In this document: one piece after another, positions 45,272-54,885 of the stretch
How the letters are laid out: each line of letters begins with the position of its first letter
How positions within the stretch are numbered: position 1 is the first letter of the stretch
Made by a program: the position numbers and the translations under genes
DNA from: Makana sp044442725
Lineage (GTDB): Bacteria; Pseudomonadota; Gammaproteobacteria; Enterobacterales; Enterobacteriaceae
Direction of reading: 5' to 3'
DNA: 64,000 nucleotides
Assembly (NCBI GenBank): GCA_044442725.1
Contig: JBISJR010000001.1
Span: 62,001-126,000 of the forward strand
Notes under the pieces: generated by a model
Told to the model about the DNA's origin: nothing
The model's input: the letters and a program-made list of their open reading frames with translations, nothing else
The model's database searches: none

Positions 45272-46591
45272 ATGTCAAAAATTATAAAAATAATTGGACG
45301 CGAAATAATTGATTCACGTGGACATCCTACAGTAGAAGCTGAAGTTCATTTAAAAGGAGGATTTATTGGTATTTCTTCTTCACCATCGGGAGCTTCAAAA
45401 GGATCTTTAGAATCATTAGAACTTAGAGATTATGATAAATCTCGTTTTTTAGGACAGGGTGTTAAAAAAGCAGTTAATTCTATTAACAAATATATATCTC
45501 CATTGTTAATAGGAAAAAATGCTATTTATCAATCTGATTTAGATAAAATGATGATAGATTTAGATGGTACTGATAATAAAATAAATTTAGGATCTAATGC
45601 AATTCTAGCAGTTTCATTTGCTTTAGCAAAATCTGCATCAATGTCAAGAAAAATACCTTTATATTCTCACATAGCAGATATTAATAATACTCCTAAAAAT
45701 TTTACTATGCCATTACCAATGATGAACATTATTAATGGTGGTGCTCATGCAAACAATAACATAGATATACAAGAATTTATGATTCAACCTATTAAAGCTA
45801 AAAATATTAAAGAAGCTATAAGAATAGGATCAGAAATATTCCATAATTTATTTTATATTTTAAAAAAAAGAAAAATGTATACAGGTGTTGGTGATGAAGG
45901 AGGTTTTTCTCCAAAACTATCTTCTAATGAAGAAGCGATTTTGTTAATAAAAGAAGCAATAGAAATTTCAGGATATAAAATAGGAAAAGAAATAACAATA
46001 GCAATAGATTGCGCAGCATCAGGTCTTTTTGAAAAAAAAACTAATTTATATAAATTAAAAAATGAAAATAAAATATTTAATTACAAAGAATTTACTCATT
46101 ATTTAGAATATTTAACTAATAAATATCCTATTGTTTCTATAGAAGATGGTTTGCATGAAAAAGATTGGAAAGGTTTTTCTTATCAAACAAAAATATTAGG
46201 TAATAAAATTCAACTTGTAGGTGATGATTTATTTGTTACTAATATAAATCTTTTAAAAAAAGGTATAAAAAAAAATATAGTTAATTCAATTATTATAAAA
46301 CCAAATCAAATTGGAACTTTAACTGAAACTTTAAATACAATTAAAATGGCTAAAAAATATGGATATGCAACTATAATTTCACATAGATCAGGTGAAACTG
46401 AAGATACTACAATTGCTGATTTATCTGTAGGAACAGCAGCTGGTCAAATAAAAACAGGTTCAATAAGCAGATCTGAAAGAGTTGCTAAATATAATCAATT
46501 AATTAGAATAGAAGAAAATTTAAAAAATAAAGCACCTTTTAATGGAATATTAGAAATTAAAAATAATAAAAATTTTAAATTTAATAAATAA
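45272..46591 (+). CDS. eno: Enolase
   Basis: Glycolytic enzyme converting 2-phosphoglycerate to phosphoenolpyruvate. The 439-residue product (E. coli 432) shows GREIIDSRGHPTVEAEV, SPSGASKGSLESLELRD, NGGAHANNNIDIQEFMIQP, the catalytic Glu/metal sites in GDEGGFSP, SIEDGL and GDDLFVTN, the catalytic Lys in IIIKPNQIGTLTE, and SHRSGETEDTTIADL. AAAGGAAAG precedes the ATG, a strong ribosome-binding site. A perfect A+T palindrome of 20 bp directly follows the stop (46593-46612) and may be its terminator. pyrG is not adjacent, unlike in E. coli. Confidence 0.98.
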   Translation: MSKIIKIIGREIIDSRGHPTVEAEVHLKGGFIGISSSPSGASKGSLESLELRDYDKSRFLGQGVKKAVNSINKYISPLLIGKNAIYQSDLDKMMIDLDGTDNKINLGSNAILAVSFALAKSASMSRKIPLYSHIADINNTPKNFTMPLPMMNIINGGAHANNNIDIQEFMIQPIKAKNIKEAIRIGSEIFHNLFYILKKRKMYTGVGDEGGFSPKLSSNEEAILLIKEAIEISGYKIGKEITIAIDCAASGLFEKKTNLYKLKNENKIFNYKEFTHYLEYLTNKYPIVSIEDGLHEKDWKGFSYQTKILGNKIQLVGDDLFVTNINLLKKGIKKNIVNSIIIKPNQIGTLTETLNTIKMAKKYGYATIISHRSGETEDTTIADLSVGTAAGQIKTGSISRSERVAKYNQLIRIEENLKNKAPFNGILEIKNNKNFKFNK

Positions 46592-46689
46592 ATATATTTT
46601 TATAAAAATATAAATATAATTTATTATTTAATTTTAAATTTTATTAAAATATAAATAAAATTTATTATTAAAAGGAATATTTATTCCAT

Positions 46690-49161
46690 ATGAAAGAAAT
46701 ATATATATCAAAAAATATAGAAAAAAAAGTACAAAAATACTGGATTAAAAATAAGACATTTAAAGTTTTTGAAGATTTTAATAAAGACAAATATTATTGT
46801 CTTTCTATGATTCCTTATCCTTCTGGAAGTTTACATATGGGTCATGTTCGTAATTATACTATTGGTGATGTTATATCTAGATATAATAGAATGAATGGTA
46901 AAAATGTTTTGCATCCTATAGGATGGGATGCATTTGGATTACCAGCAGAAAATGCTGCTATTAAAAATAATATTTCACCATACGATTGGACATGTTTAAA
47001 TATTTTATTGATGAAAAAACAACTTAAATCTTTAGGATTAGGGTATGATTGGGATCGTGAAATTAATACTTCTAGCCCAGAATATTATAAATGGGAACAA
47101 TTATTTTTTATTAATTTATATAAAAAAAAATTAGTTTATAAAAAAAATATGGAAGTTAATTGGTGCCCTAAAGATAAAACAGTATTAGCAAATGAACAAG
47201 TAATTATAAATCGTTGTTGGAGATGTGATAGTTTGATAGAAAAAAAAGAAATGTCACAATGGTTTATTAAAATAACAAAATATGCAGATAGATTATTTAA
47301 AGATATTGAAAAATTAAAAGGTTGGCCTGAAAAAGTAAAAAATATGCAAAGAAATTGGATTGGAAAAACTAAAGTAATGAAAATTAAATTAAAAATTAAT
47401 AATTTAAAAAATCAAATTATTATATATACTAATTATCCAAATAGATTTATGGAAACTAAATATATATTTATATCATTTAATCATCCTATTTCTAAATTTG
47501 TAGCATCTTATAATCCTTTATTTTTTTCTTTTATTAAATATTATTATTTAAATAATACTTTTAATAAAAAAAAAAATAATTTAAAAAAAAATATTATTAA
47601 AACAGGTTTAAATGCAATTAATCCTTTAAATGGTAATAAAATACCTATATTTTCTACTAATTTCATATTAATAGATTATGATGATGGTTCTGTTATAGGT
47701 TTTAATAAAATTAATTTTAATAAAAAAAAGAAAAATATTAAAAAAAATAATTTTTGTAATAATTTAAATTTAATATCAAATTTATTAATTATAAATAAAA
47801 TAGGAAAATTTAAAATAAAATTTAAAATAAAAGATTGGTGTGTTTCAAGACAAAGATATTGGGGGGTCCCAATACCAATTATAAAACTTAAAAACGGAAG
47901 AACAGTGACTGTACCTAAAAATGAATTACCAGTATTACTTCCAATAAAAATATTAAATAAAAAAAAAATAAACGATATTAAAAATAATCTTAAATATTAT
48001 AAATGTTATTATAAAGGGGTTCCAGCTATTAGAGAAACTGATACTTTTGATACATTTATGGAATCTTCATGGTATTATGCTAGATATACTTGTAATAAAT
48101 ATAAAAAAAATATTTTAGATTTAAAATCTGTAAATTATTGGTTACCTATAGATCAATATATTGGAGGAATAGAACATGCAAATATGCACCTTCTTTATCT
48201 TAGATTTTATCATAAATTATTTAAAGATTTTGGTTTAGTAAAAACTGATGAACCTGTTGAAAATTTATTATGTCAAGGAATGATTTTATCAGATTCTTTT
48301 TATTATTTAAATTCTAAAGGAAATAAATATTGGATCTCACCATCAAATGTAATAATAAAAAGAAATAAAAAAGGAAAAATAATAAAATATTATGATAAAA
48401 AAGGAAGAAATTTAATATATGCAGGTATGAGTAAAATGTCTAAATCTAGAAATAATGGAATAAATCCAAATTATTTTATAAAAAAATACGGAGCTGATTC
48501 TGTAAGATTATTTTTGATGTTTTCATCTCCTGTTCAAATGTCATTAGAATGGAAAAATTTTAAATTAAAAGGAATAAATAAATTTTTAAAAAAACTTTGG
48601 TATATTACATACAAACATATTAAAAATGGAATAATTAAAATTATTGATTTATCTAATTTAAATAATGAACAAACAAATATTAGAAAAGAAATTCATAAAA
48701 CTATTTTTAAAGTTACAGATGATATTAATAGAAAAAGATCTTTTAATACAGCTATATCTTCTATAATGAAACTTATAAATAAAAAAATAATATTTTCTAA
48801 ATATGATTTAAAAAATAGAATGTTATTACAAGAAATATTAATTAATGTTATTAAAATGCTTTATCCTTTTACACCTCATATATGTTTTATTTTATGGAAA
48901 TATATTGGTGGAAAAGGAGATATTGATAATGCTTCTTGGCCAATTGTAGATAAAAAAGCAATTATAGATAAAAATATTTTATTAATTATTCAGATTAATG
49001 GAAAAGTACGTAGTAAAATTATAATTCCTAGAAATTCTAATAAAAATATTATTAATGATATGGTTTTTAAAGATTTTAAAATAAAAAAATTAATAAAAAA
49101 AAGAAACATAATTAAAAAAATTTATATTCAAGATAAACTTATTAATTTAGTTACAGATTAA
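46690..49161 (+). CDS. leuS: Leucyl-tRNA synthetase with degenerate editing domain
   Basis: Class I synthetase charging tRNA-Leu. The 823-residue product is somewhat shorter than E. coli LeuS (860). The synthetic core is intact: MIPYPSGSLHMGHVRNYTIGD (HMGH), GWDAFGLPAENAA, the zinc-binding CP..CWRC, DWCVSRQRYWGVPIPI, ETDTFDTFMESSWYYARYTC and the KMSKS loop in GMSKMSKSRNNGINP. The CP1 editing domain (about 225-375) has lost its active site: the threonine-rich motif TTRPDT (247-252) is TNYPNR, so T252 is Arg, and the downstream GTGAVMAVPGHDQRD motif is replaced by DGSVIGFNKIN with no HDxRD. Proofreading of misactivated amino acids is predicted to be absent. Confidence 0.97.
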   Translation: MKEIYISKNIEKKVQKYWIKNKTFKVFEDFNKDKYYCLSMIPYPSGSLHMGHVRNYTIGDVISRYNRMNGKNVLHPIGWDAFGLPAENAAIKNNISPYDWTCLNILLMKKQLKSLGLGYDWDREINTSSPEYYKWEQLFFINLYKKKLVYKKNMEVNWCPKDKTVLANEQVIINRCWRCDSLIEKKEMSQWFIKITKYADRLFKDIEKLKGWPEKVKNMQRNWIGKTKVMKIKLKINNLKNQIIIYTNYPNRFMETKYIFISFNHPISKFVASYNPLFFSFIKYYYLNNTFNKKKNNLKKNIIKTGLNAINPLNGNKIPIFSTNFILIDYDDGSVIGFNKINFNKKKKNIKKNNFCNNLNLISNLLIINKIGKFKIKFKIKDWCVSRQRYWGVPIPIIKLKNGRTVTVPKNELPVLLPIKILNKKKINDIKNNLKYYKCYYKGVPAIRETDTFDTFMESSWYYARYTCNKYKKNILDLKSVNYWLPIDQYIGGIEHANMHLLYLRFYHKLFKDFGLVKTDEPVENLLCQGMILSDSFYYLNSKGNKYWISPSNVIIKRNKKGKIIKYYDKKGRNLIYAGMSKMSKSRNNGINPNYFIKKYGADSVRLFLMFSSPVQMSLEWKNFKLKGINKFLKKLWYITYKHIKNGIIKIIDLSNLNNEQTNIRKEIHKTIFKVTDDINRKRSFNTAISSIMKLINKKIIFSKYDLKNRMLLQEILINVIKMLYPFTPHICFILWKYIGGKGDIDNASWPIVDKKAIIDKNILLIIQINGKVRSKIIIPRNSNKNIINDMVFKDFKIKKLIKKRNIIKKIYIQDKLINLVTD

Positions 49162-49262
49162 ATTTATAATAATATTTATATTTATTAAATTAATTTTTTA
49201 TTTTTATTTTTAAAAAATATTTTTAAAATAAAAATAAATATAAATATAGGAAATATATATTT

Positions 49263-50293
49263 ATGATTAAAATTTCTGCATATGATTTAATTAAAAATTC
49301 AAAAAAATATTTTAGTAAATTTTATTTAATTTATGGTGAAAATGAATTTTTATTACAAGAAAGTAAAAAATATATTATTAAAATAGCAAAAAAAAAAGAA
49401 TTTAAAAAAAAATTAGATTTTTTAATAAATTTTAAAACAAATTGGGTTGATTTATTTTTTTCTTTTAAAGAAATTAATTTATTTTATAAATATAAAATAA
49501 TTTCAATTATTTTAAAAAAAAAATATATAATTCTTTAATAGAAAAAAAATTAAATAATTTATTTTTAAATATAAATAAAAATTTACTAATAATTTTTAAT
49601 ATTAATGTTTTAAATAAATCAATTTTAAATTCTTTATGGTTTAAAATAATTTATAAAAATTTAATTTTAATAAATTGTTCAAATCAAAATATAAAAAAAA
49701 AATATAAATTATTAAAAATTATTATTAAAAAAAAAAAAATATTAATAAATTATGATTCTATAAAATATTTATATAATTATTATGATGGTAATTTATTATT
49801 AATTAATAAATCATTAGAACGTCTTGAAATTATATATAATAAAAAAGAAATAACTTTAAAAAATATATCAGATTCATTTGATAATATTTATGAATATAAC
49901 ATATATAAATTATTATATTCAATTATGTATGGTAATATTAATAATTCAAATAAAATTTTAAATAAATTTAAATATGAATCAATTGAACCAATTTTAATAA
50001 TTAGAATTATTCAAAAAAATATTATAAAAATAATAAATATGAAAAAAAAAATAAATAAAATTTCATTTTATATGATTTTTAAAATTAATAATATATATAA
50101 TGAAAAAATAAAATTTTTATATAAAAGAGTATTATTAAATCTTTCAATGAATGATTTATTTAAAATATTAATTTTAATTCGTAAAATTGAAATATTAATT
50201 AAAACAGATTATAAATATAAAGCATGGAATGATATTTTAAATATAATTTATATTTTTTCTAAAATAAAAATTCCATTTTTTATTTTAAATTAA
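49263..50293 (+). CDS. holA: DNA polymerase III delta subunit, frameshifted at an A10 tract
   Basis: Clamp-loader subunit that opens the beta clamp. The frame from ATG 49263 encodes MIKISAYDLIKN and the typical FYLIYGENEFLLQESKKYI (E. coli AYLLLGNDPLLLQES), then stops at 49538. From about 49523 to 50293 another frame is open throughout, and its product continues the delta sequence: LLIIFNINVLNKS, YYDGNLLLINKSLERLEIIY (E. coli CYEGNLLALAQALERLSLLW), DNIYEYNIYKLL, YESIEPILIIRIIQ and the C-terminal KIEILIKTDYKYKAWNDILNI. The shift falls in a run of 10 A at 49514-49523. One additional A in the transcript would join the halves into about 343 residues, the E. coli length. It follows leuS as in E. 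coli with lptE lost. Confidence 0.88.
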
Positions 50294-50390
50294 TATAAAT
50301 TAAAAACAACTTTTTTTTTAAAACTTAAAAAATTAAATTAATTTAAATTTTAAAAATTAATTTTAATTAAAAATTATAAAGGAAAATAAA

Positions 50391-50573
50391 ATGGCTGTAC
50401 AAAAAAGCAAATGTACTAGATCTAAAAGAGGAATGAGAAGATCACATGATTCAATATTGAATTCTTTTTCTTTAACTATTGATAAAATTTCTGGAGAAAT
50501 TCATTTAAGTCATCATATATCTAAAAATGGTTTTTATAATGGTAAAAAAATATATAAAAATAAAATTAAATAA
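50391..50573 (+). CDS. rpmF: 50S ribosomal protein L32
   Basis: Ribosomal large-subunit protein of 60 residues (E. coli 57), starting MAVQKSKCTRSKRGMRRSHD and keeping the HLSHHISKNGFYNGKKI segment. AAAGGAAA precedes the ATG. In E. coli rpmF heads the plsX-fabHDG-acpP cluster; here fabD is the next gene, so plsX and fabH are missing from the cluster. Confidence 0.96.
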   Translation: MAVQKSKCTRSKRGMRRSHDSILNSFSLTIDKISGEIHLSHHISKNGFYNGKKIYKNKIK

Positions 50574-50657
50574 TTTTAATAAATTAAAATAATTATATAA
50601 TTAAATATAGTTTAATTATTTAATAATAAAAAAAATTAAATTAATTATATAAATAAT

Positions 50658-51599
50658 ATGAATATATTTTCTATAGTTTTTCCTGGTCAGGGTTATCATA
50701 AAAAAAAAATATTATTAGATTTAAAAAAAAAATATAAAATAGTTCAAGATACATTTGATGAAGCTTCAACATTTTTAGGATATGATTTATGGAAAATAAT
50801 AAATATAAATACAGATAAATTTTATTATACATATAAATCACAAATAGCATTATTAGTATCATCTATATCAATATGGAAATTATGGAAAGATATTATTGGT
50901 ATTAAACCAAATGTAATAGCTGGACATAGTTTTGGAGAATATTCATGTTTAATATGTTCTGGTATTTTAAAATTCAATGAAGTAATAAGATTAGTAGAAC
51001 AAAGAGGAAAAATAATTAAAAAATTTTTTCCATATAAAAAAGGATTAATGGCTGCTATTATAGGTACAAATAAAAATAATGTATATGATTTATGTAAAAA
51101 AGCATCACAAGGAGAAATATTATTTCCAGCAATTTTTAATAATAAAAATCAAACAATAATCTCAGGAAATAAAAATGCAGTCAAAAGAGCTATTTTTATA
51201 AGTTATAAATTTGGAGCAAAAAAATCTTTTTTATTACCTATTTGTTATCCTTTTCATTCTTATTTAATGAAACCTATATCAAAAAAATTATCAAAAATTT
51301 TAGATAAATTAAATTTAATTAATCCAAAAATTCCATTTGTAAATAATATAAGTTTTTCTTGTGAAAAAAATATTAATATTATTAAAAAATCATTAATTTA
51401 TCAATTATATAAACCATTAAATTGGATTAATATTATCAAATATATTTCAAAAATTGGTGTAAAAATAATATTAGAATTTGGACCTGGTAATATTCTTACA
51501 AAAATTAATAAAAATATAGTTAAAAATATAGAATGTATTTCTGTTAATAATTGTTTATCATTTAAAAAAGCCTGTAAAAAATTAAATAAGGATATTTAA
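50658..51599 (+). CDS. fabD: Malonyl-CoA-ACP transacylase
   Basis: Loads malonyl groups on acyl carrier protein for fatty acid synthesis. The 313-residue product (E. coli 309) has FPGQGYHKK with the oxyanion Gln, the nucleophile Ser in GHSFGEYSC, the catalytic His in CYPFHSYLM, NNKNQTIISG and FGPGNILT. The first Ser after GQG is Tyr here, a mild change. Its TAA stop overlaps the fabG ATG (TAATG), and AAGGATAT just before provides the fabG ribosome-binding site. Confidence 0.96.
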   Translation: MNIFSIVFPGQGYHKKKILLDLKKKYKIVQDTFDEASTFLGYDLWKIININTDKFYYTYKSQIALLVSSISIWKLWKDIIGIKPNVIAGHSFGEYSCLICSGILKFNEVIRLVEQRGKIIKKFFPYKKGLMAAIIGTNKNNVYDLCKKASQGEILFPAIFNNKNQTIISGNKNAVKRAIFISYKFGAKKSFLLPICYPFHSYLMKPISKKLSKILDKLNLINPKIPFVNNISFSCEKNINIIKKSLIYQLYKPLNWINIIKYISKIGVKIILEFGPGNILTKINKNIVKNIECISVNNCLSFKKACKKLNKDI

Positions 51600-52333
51600 T
51601 GAATTTTAAAAACAAAATTGTATTAATAACAGGTGCAAGAAAAGGAATTGGTTTTTCAATAGTTAAAAAATTTTTATTATTAGGTGCATTTGTAATTGGA
51701 ACATCTAAAAATTATTCAGGAGTTAATTATATAAATAAATATCTTGGTAAAAAAGGATTAGGAATTAGATTAGATGTATCTAAAAAAAAATCAATTAATA
51801 TTTTTTTAAAAAAAATAAATATAAAATTTGGACATATAGATATATTAATTAATAATATAGGTATTATTTCTGATAAATTATTAATAAATATGAAAGAAAA
51901 TGATTGGAAATCTGTTATAAACATTAATTTAAATTCAGTATTTTTAATATCTAAATATATAATAAAATTTATGATAAAAAAAAGATATGGTAGAATAATA
52001 AATATAGGATCATTTATTGGTTTAATTGGAAATATTGGACAATCTAATTATTCTGCTTCTAAAGCTGGTTTAATTGGATTAAGTAAATCTTTATCTTATG
52101 AAGTTGCTTCTATGGGAATAACAGTAAATGTTATATCTCCAGGTTTTATTATAACTAACATGACAAAATCATTAACATTGAAAAAACGTAAATATTTTTT
52201 ATCTAAAATTCCTATGAATAGATTCGGCTTGCCTGAAGAAGTATCTAATTTAGTAACTTTTATAGCTTCAGAAGAATCATCTTATATTACTGGAGAAGTA
52301 ATAAATATTAATGGTGGTATTTGTTTAATTTAA
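51599..52333 (+). CDS. fabG: 3-oxoacyl-ACP reductase
   Basis: NADPH-dependent short-chain dehydrogenase of fatty acid elongation. The 244-residue length equals E. coli FabG. It shows the cofactor loop ITGARKGIG (TGASRGIG in E. coli), the structural motif NNIG (usually NNAG), the catalytic Ser in NIGSFIGLIGN, the catalytic Tyr and Lys in NYSASKAG, and the C-terminal SYITGEVININGG. Cofactor and catalytic residues are complete. It is translationally coupled to fabD. Confidence 0.97.
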   Translation: MNFKNKIVLITGARKGIGFSIVKKFLLLGAFVIGTSKNYSGVNYINKYLGKKGLGIRLDVSKKKSINIFLKKINIKFGHIDILINNIGIISDKLLINMKENDWKSVININLNSVFLISKYIIKFMIKKRYGRIINIGSFIGLIGNIGQSNYSASKAGLIGLSKSLSYEVASMGITVNVISPGFIITNMTKSLTLKKRKYFLSKIPMNRFGLPEEVSNLVTFIASEESSYITGEVININGGICLI

Positions 52334-52384
52334 TTAAAATATTAAAATAATAAAATATTAAAATATAATAATTGGAAATAAATA

Positions 52385-52624
52385 ATGAATAAAATAGAAG
52401 ATAAAATTAAAAAAATTATTTCTAAACAATTTGGTATTAAAATAAAAAATATTTTAAACAAAACATCTTTTATTAAAGATTTAGGTGCTGATTCTCTTGA
52501 TATAATTGAATTAATAATGTCTTTTGAAGAAAATTTCAATATAGAAATTACAGATGAAAAAGCTGAAAAAATTACTACAGTAAAAGAAGCAATTGATTTT
52601 ATTAAATTAAAATTTAAAAAATAA
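52385..52624 (+). CDS. acpP: Acyl carrier protein
   Basis: Carries growing acyl chains on a phosphopantetheine arm. The 79-residue acidic-helix protein has the attachment Ser in LGADSLDIIELIM, followed by EENFNIEITDEKAEKITTVKEAIDFI, close to E. coli AcpP (78 residues). fabF, which follows acpP in E. coli, is absent; tgt is next after 140 bp. ACP is needed here for fatty acids, for LipB, and as a SUF/ISC-independent acyl carrier for lipid A. Confidence 0.97.
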   Translation: MNKIEDKIKKIISKQFGIKIKNILNKTSFIKDLGADSLDIIELIMSFEENFNIEITDEKAEKITTVKEAIDFIKLKFKK

Positions 52625-52764
52625 ATTTTATTAATTTTTAAATAAATTAAATAATTTATTTTTTTTAAAATTTAAAATTTTAATAAATAATTATTTATTA
52701 ATAATAGTAATATTTAAAAGTAAAATATTTATACAAATTTAAATTTTTATTTTTCGGAGTTAAA

Positions 52765-53871
52765 GTGAAATTTAATATATTAAAAACTTATGGAAAAGCT
52801 AGAAGAGGAAAATTAATTTTTAATAAATGTAATATAGATACACCAGCATTTATGCCTGTAGGAACTTATGGATCTGTAAAAAGTTTATCTTCTAAAGATA
52901 TAAAAGAAACAGGAACTCAAATATTATTAAGTAATACTTTTCATTTGTTTACAAGACCAGGACAGGAAGTTATTAAACAACATGGCAATCTACATAATTT
53001 TATGAAATGGTCAGGTTTAATATTAACAGATTCTGGTGGTTTTCAAATTTTTAGTTTAAATAAAATTAATAAAATATCAGAAAAAGGTGTATATTTTAAT
53101 AATCCATATAATGGTAAAAAAATATTTTTGAGTCCAGAAAAATCTATTGAAATACAAAATGATTTAGGATCTGATATTATTATGACATTAGATGAATGTA
53201 TATCATATAAATATAATTTTGAATATTCTAAAAAATCAATGGAAATGTCTTTGAGATGGGCTTATAGAAGCAAAAATCGTTTTAATGAACTTAAAAATTC
53301 TAATGCTTTATTTTCTATAATTCAAGGTGGTATTTACGAAGAGCTTAGATTTATATCTTTAAAAAAACTTGTAGAAATAGGTTATGATGGTTATGGAATA
53401 GGTGGTTTGGCAGTAGGAGAAAGTAAATTAGATATGTTTAATATTTTAAATAAAATATGTAATTTAATACCATTTAATAAACCTCGTTATTTAATGGGTG
53501 TAGGAAAACCAGAAGATTTAATTGAATGTGTTAAAATTGGTGTTGATTTATTTGATTGTGTTATTCCAACAAGAAATGCTAGAAATGGTTATCTTTTTAC
53601 CAATTATGGAAATATAAATATAAAAAATTCAAAATTTAAAAAAGATAATAATCCTATAGATATAGAATGCATGTGTTATACTTGTTTAAATTATAGTAAA
53701 TCATATCTTCATCATCTCTATAAATGTAAAGAAATTTTAGTTTTTCGTTTAAATACTATACATAATTTAAGTTATTATCAAAAATTAATGAAAAATATAC
53801 GAAATGCTATAGAAAATAATATTTTAGAAAAATTTACAAATGAATTTTATTTAAAAAAAATAATATTTTAA
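52765..53871 (+). CDS. tgt: Queuine tRNA-ribosyltransferase
   Basis: Exchanges G34 for preQ1 in tRNAs with GUN anticodons (Asp, Asn, His, Tyr). The 368-residue product (E. coli 375) begins at GTG preceded by CGGAGT. It contains STPAFMPVGTYGSVK-like TPAFMPVGTYGSV, the catalytic Asp region LTDSGGFQIF, IQGG, GIGGLAVGE, the nucleophile region DLFDCVIPTRNARNG and the zinc site CMCYTC with a downstream His. The tRNA-Asp and tRNA-Asn substrates are in this window. preQ1 synthesis genes are not visible, so the base may have to be imported or made elsewhere. Confidence 0.97.
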   Translation: MKFNILKTYGKARRGKLIFNKCNIDTPAFMPVGTYGSVKSLSSKDIKETGTQILLSNTFHLFTRPGQEVIKQHGNLHNFMKWSGLILTDSGGFQIFSLNKINKISEKGVYFNNPYNGKKIFLSPEKSIEIQNDLGSDIIMTLDECISYKYNFEYSKKSMEMSLRWAYRSKNRFNELKNSNALFSIIQGGIYEELRFISLKKLVEIGYDGYGIGGLAVGESKLDMFNILNKICNLIPFNKPRYLMGVGKPEDLIECVKIGVDLFDCVIPTRNARNGYLFTNYGNINIKNSKFKKDNNPIDIECMCYTCLNYSKSYLHHLYKCKEILVFRLNTIHNLSYYQKLMKNIRNAIENNILEKFTNEFYLKKIIF

Positions 53872-53892
53872 TTTTATTTTTATGGGGATTAT

Positions 53893-54210
53893 ATGATTTA
53901 TAGTAAATTTGGTATAGGGCAACAAATTAGACATAGATTACTTGGATATTTAGGTGTTATTATAGATGTAGATCCTGAATATTCTTTAGAAAAACCTAAA
54001 TCTGATGATATTTCATATGAAGAAAAATTAAGATTTTATCCATGGTATCATGTTGTTATGGAAAATGAAAATGGAAAACAAGTTCATGCTTATTTGGCAG
54101 AATCTCAAATAAGATATGAATCTTTTATTATTCATCCTGAACACCCTTTATTAGATGAATTATCTAAAATAATTAGTTTACAGATTTTATCTAATAAAAT
54201 TAGAAATTAA
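53893..54210 (+). CDS. hspQ: Heat shock protein HspQ
   Basis: Small hemimethylated-DNA-binding-like protein. The 105-residue product has the same length as E. coli HspQ and nearly the same start (MIYSKFGIGQQIRHRLLGYLGV), then VDPEYSLEKP, PWYHVVMENENG and the HAYLAESQ segment, ending KIRN like E. coli RLRN. It is known to promote degradation of a mutant DnaA in E. coli and to enhance Lon substrate recognition in Yersinia; lon is at 31 kb. A GGGGATT stretch precedes the ATG. Neighbours tgt and convergent nusB are unrelated. Confidence 0.94.
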   Translation: MIYSKFGIGQQIRHRLLGYLGVIIDVDPEYSLEKPKSDDISYEEKLRFYPWYHVVMENENGKQVHAYLAESQIRYESFIIHPEHPLLDELSKIISLQILSNKIRN

Positions 54211-54211
54211 A

Positions 54212-54628
54212 TCAATTTAGTAAACGAATTTGTATTGAAACTTTGTCTAAAATTACATTAATTAATTTATGACTTTTTTCAGATCCATAAATTTTTACTA
54301 TTTCTATTGCTTCATTAATAGATACTTTATATGGAATATCTTTTCTCTCAAATAATTCAAATAAAGCAGTTCTTAATATTGCAATTTCTACTTGACCTAT
54401 TGATTTAATATTTACTAAAATATGTGATTTTATTATTTTATCTAAAAATTTAACATTCTTTATTACACCTAAATATATTTCTTTGAAATAATTTATATCT
54501 ACATTTAAAAAATGAAAATTAGATATAAATTGTTTTTCTATATCATATATATTATTTTTTGATAATTGCCAAGAATAAAGTGCTTGTATTACATATACTC
54601 TAGCACGACGTCTTGATAATTTTTTCAA
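54212..54628 (-). CDS. nusB: Transcription antitermination factor NusB
   Basis: Binds boxA RNA with S10 (NusE) in rRNA antitermination. The 138-residue product (E. coli 139) shows SRRRARVYVIQALYSW, the NIYDIEKQF helix, LDKIIKSHI, the typical QVEIAILRTALFEL and the C-terminal VSINEAIEIVKIYGSEKSHKLINVILD. All helices are present. It ends two bases from the hspQ stop, so the two genes are convergent with virtually no spacer. The ribE/ribH neighbours of E. coli are missing. Confidence 0.96.
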   Translation of the reverse strand: MKKLSRRRARVYVIQALYSWQLSKNNIYDIEKQFISNFHFLNVDINYFKEIYLGVIKNVKFLDKIIKSHILVNIKSIGQVEIAILRTALFELFERKDIPYKVSINEAIEIVKIYGSEKSHKLINVILDKVSIQIRLLN

Positions 54629-54885
54629 AATTTTCTCTTTTTAATATTTAAAATTAATTTATTAATTATATTTTAATATTATTAATATATATAAATATTA
54701 TATATTTTAATATATATTTTGTATATAAATTTATAAATATATTATTGTTTAATTTTATATAAATAAAATTTTAAATATAAATTAATTAAAAATATTTTAT
54801 TTAATATAATTATATTTATTTATATTTATTTTTAAATATTAATTATAATTAATTTATATTTAAAATTTAAAATAGGAGAAAATAA

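Noticed and set aside
49925..50293. A separate 122-residue gene
   Set aside because: It is the 3' part of holA. The same frame is open from about 49523 and continues the delta subunit sequence.
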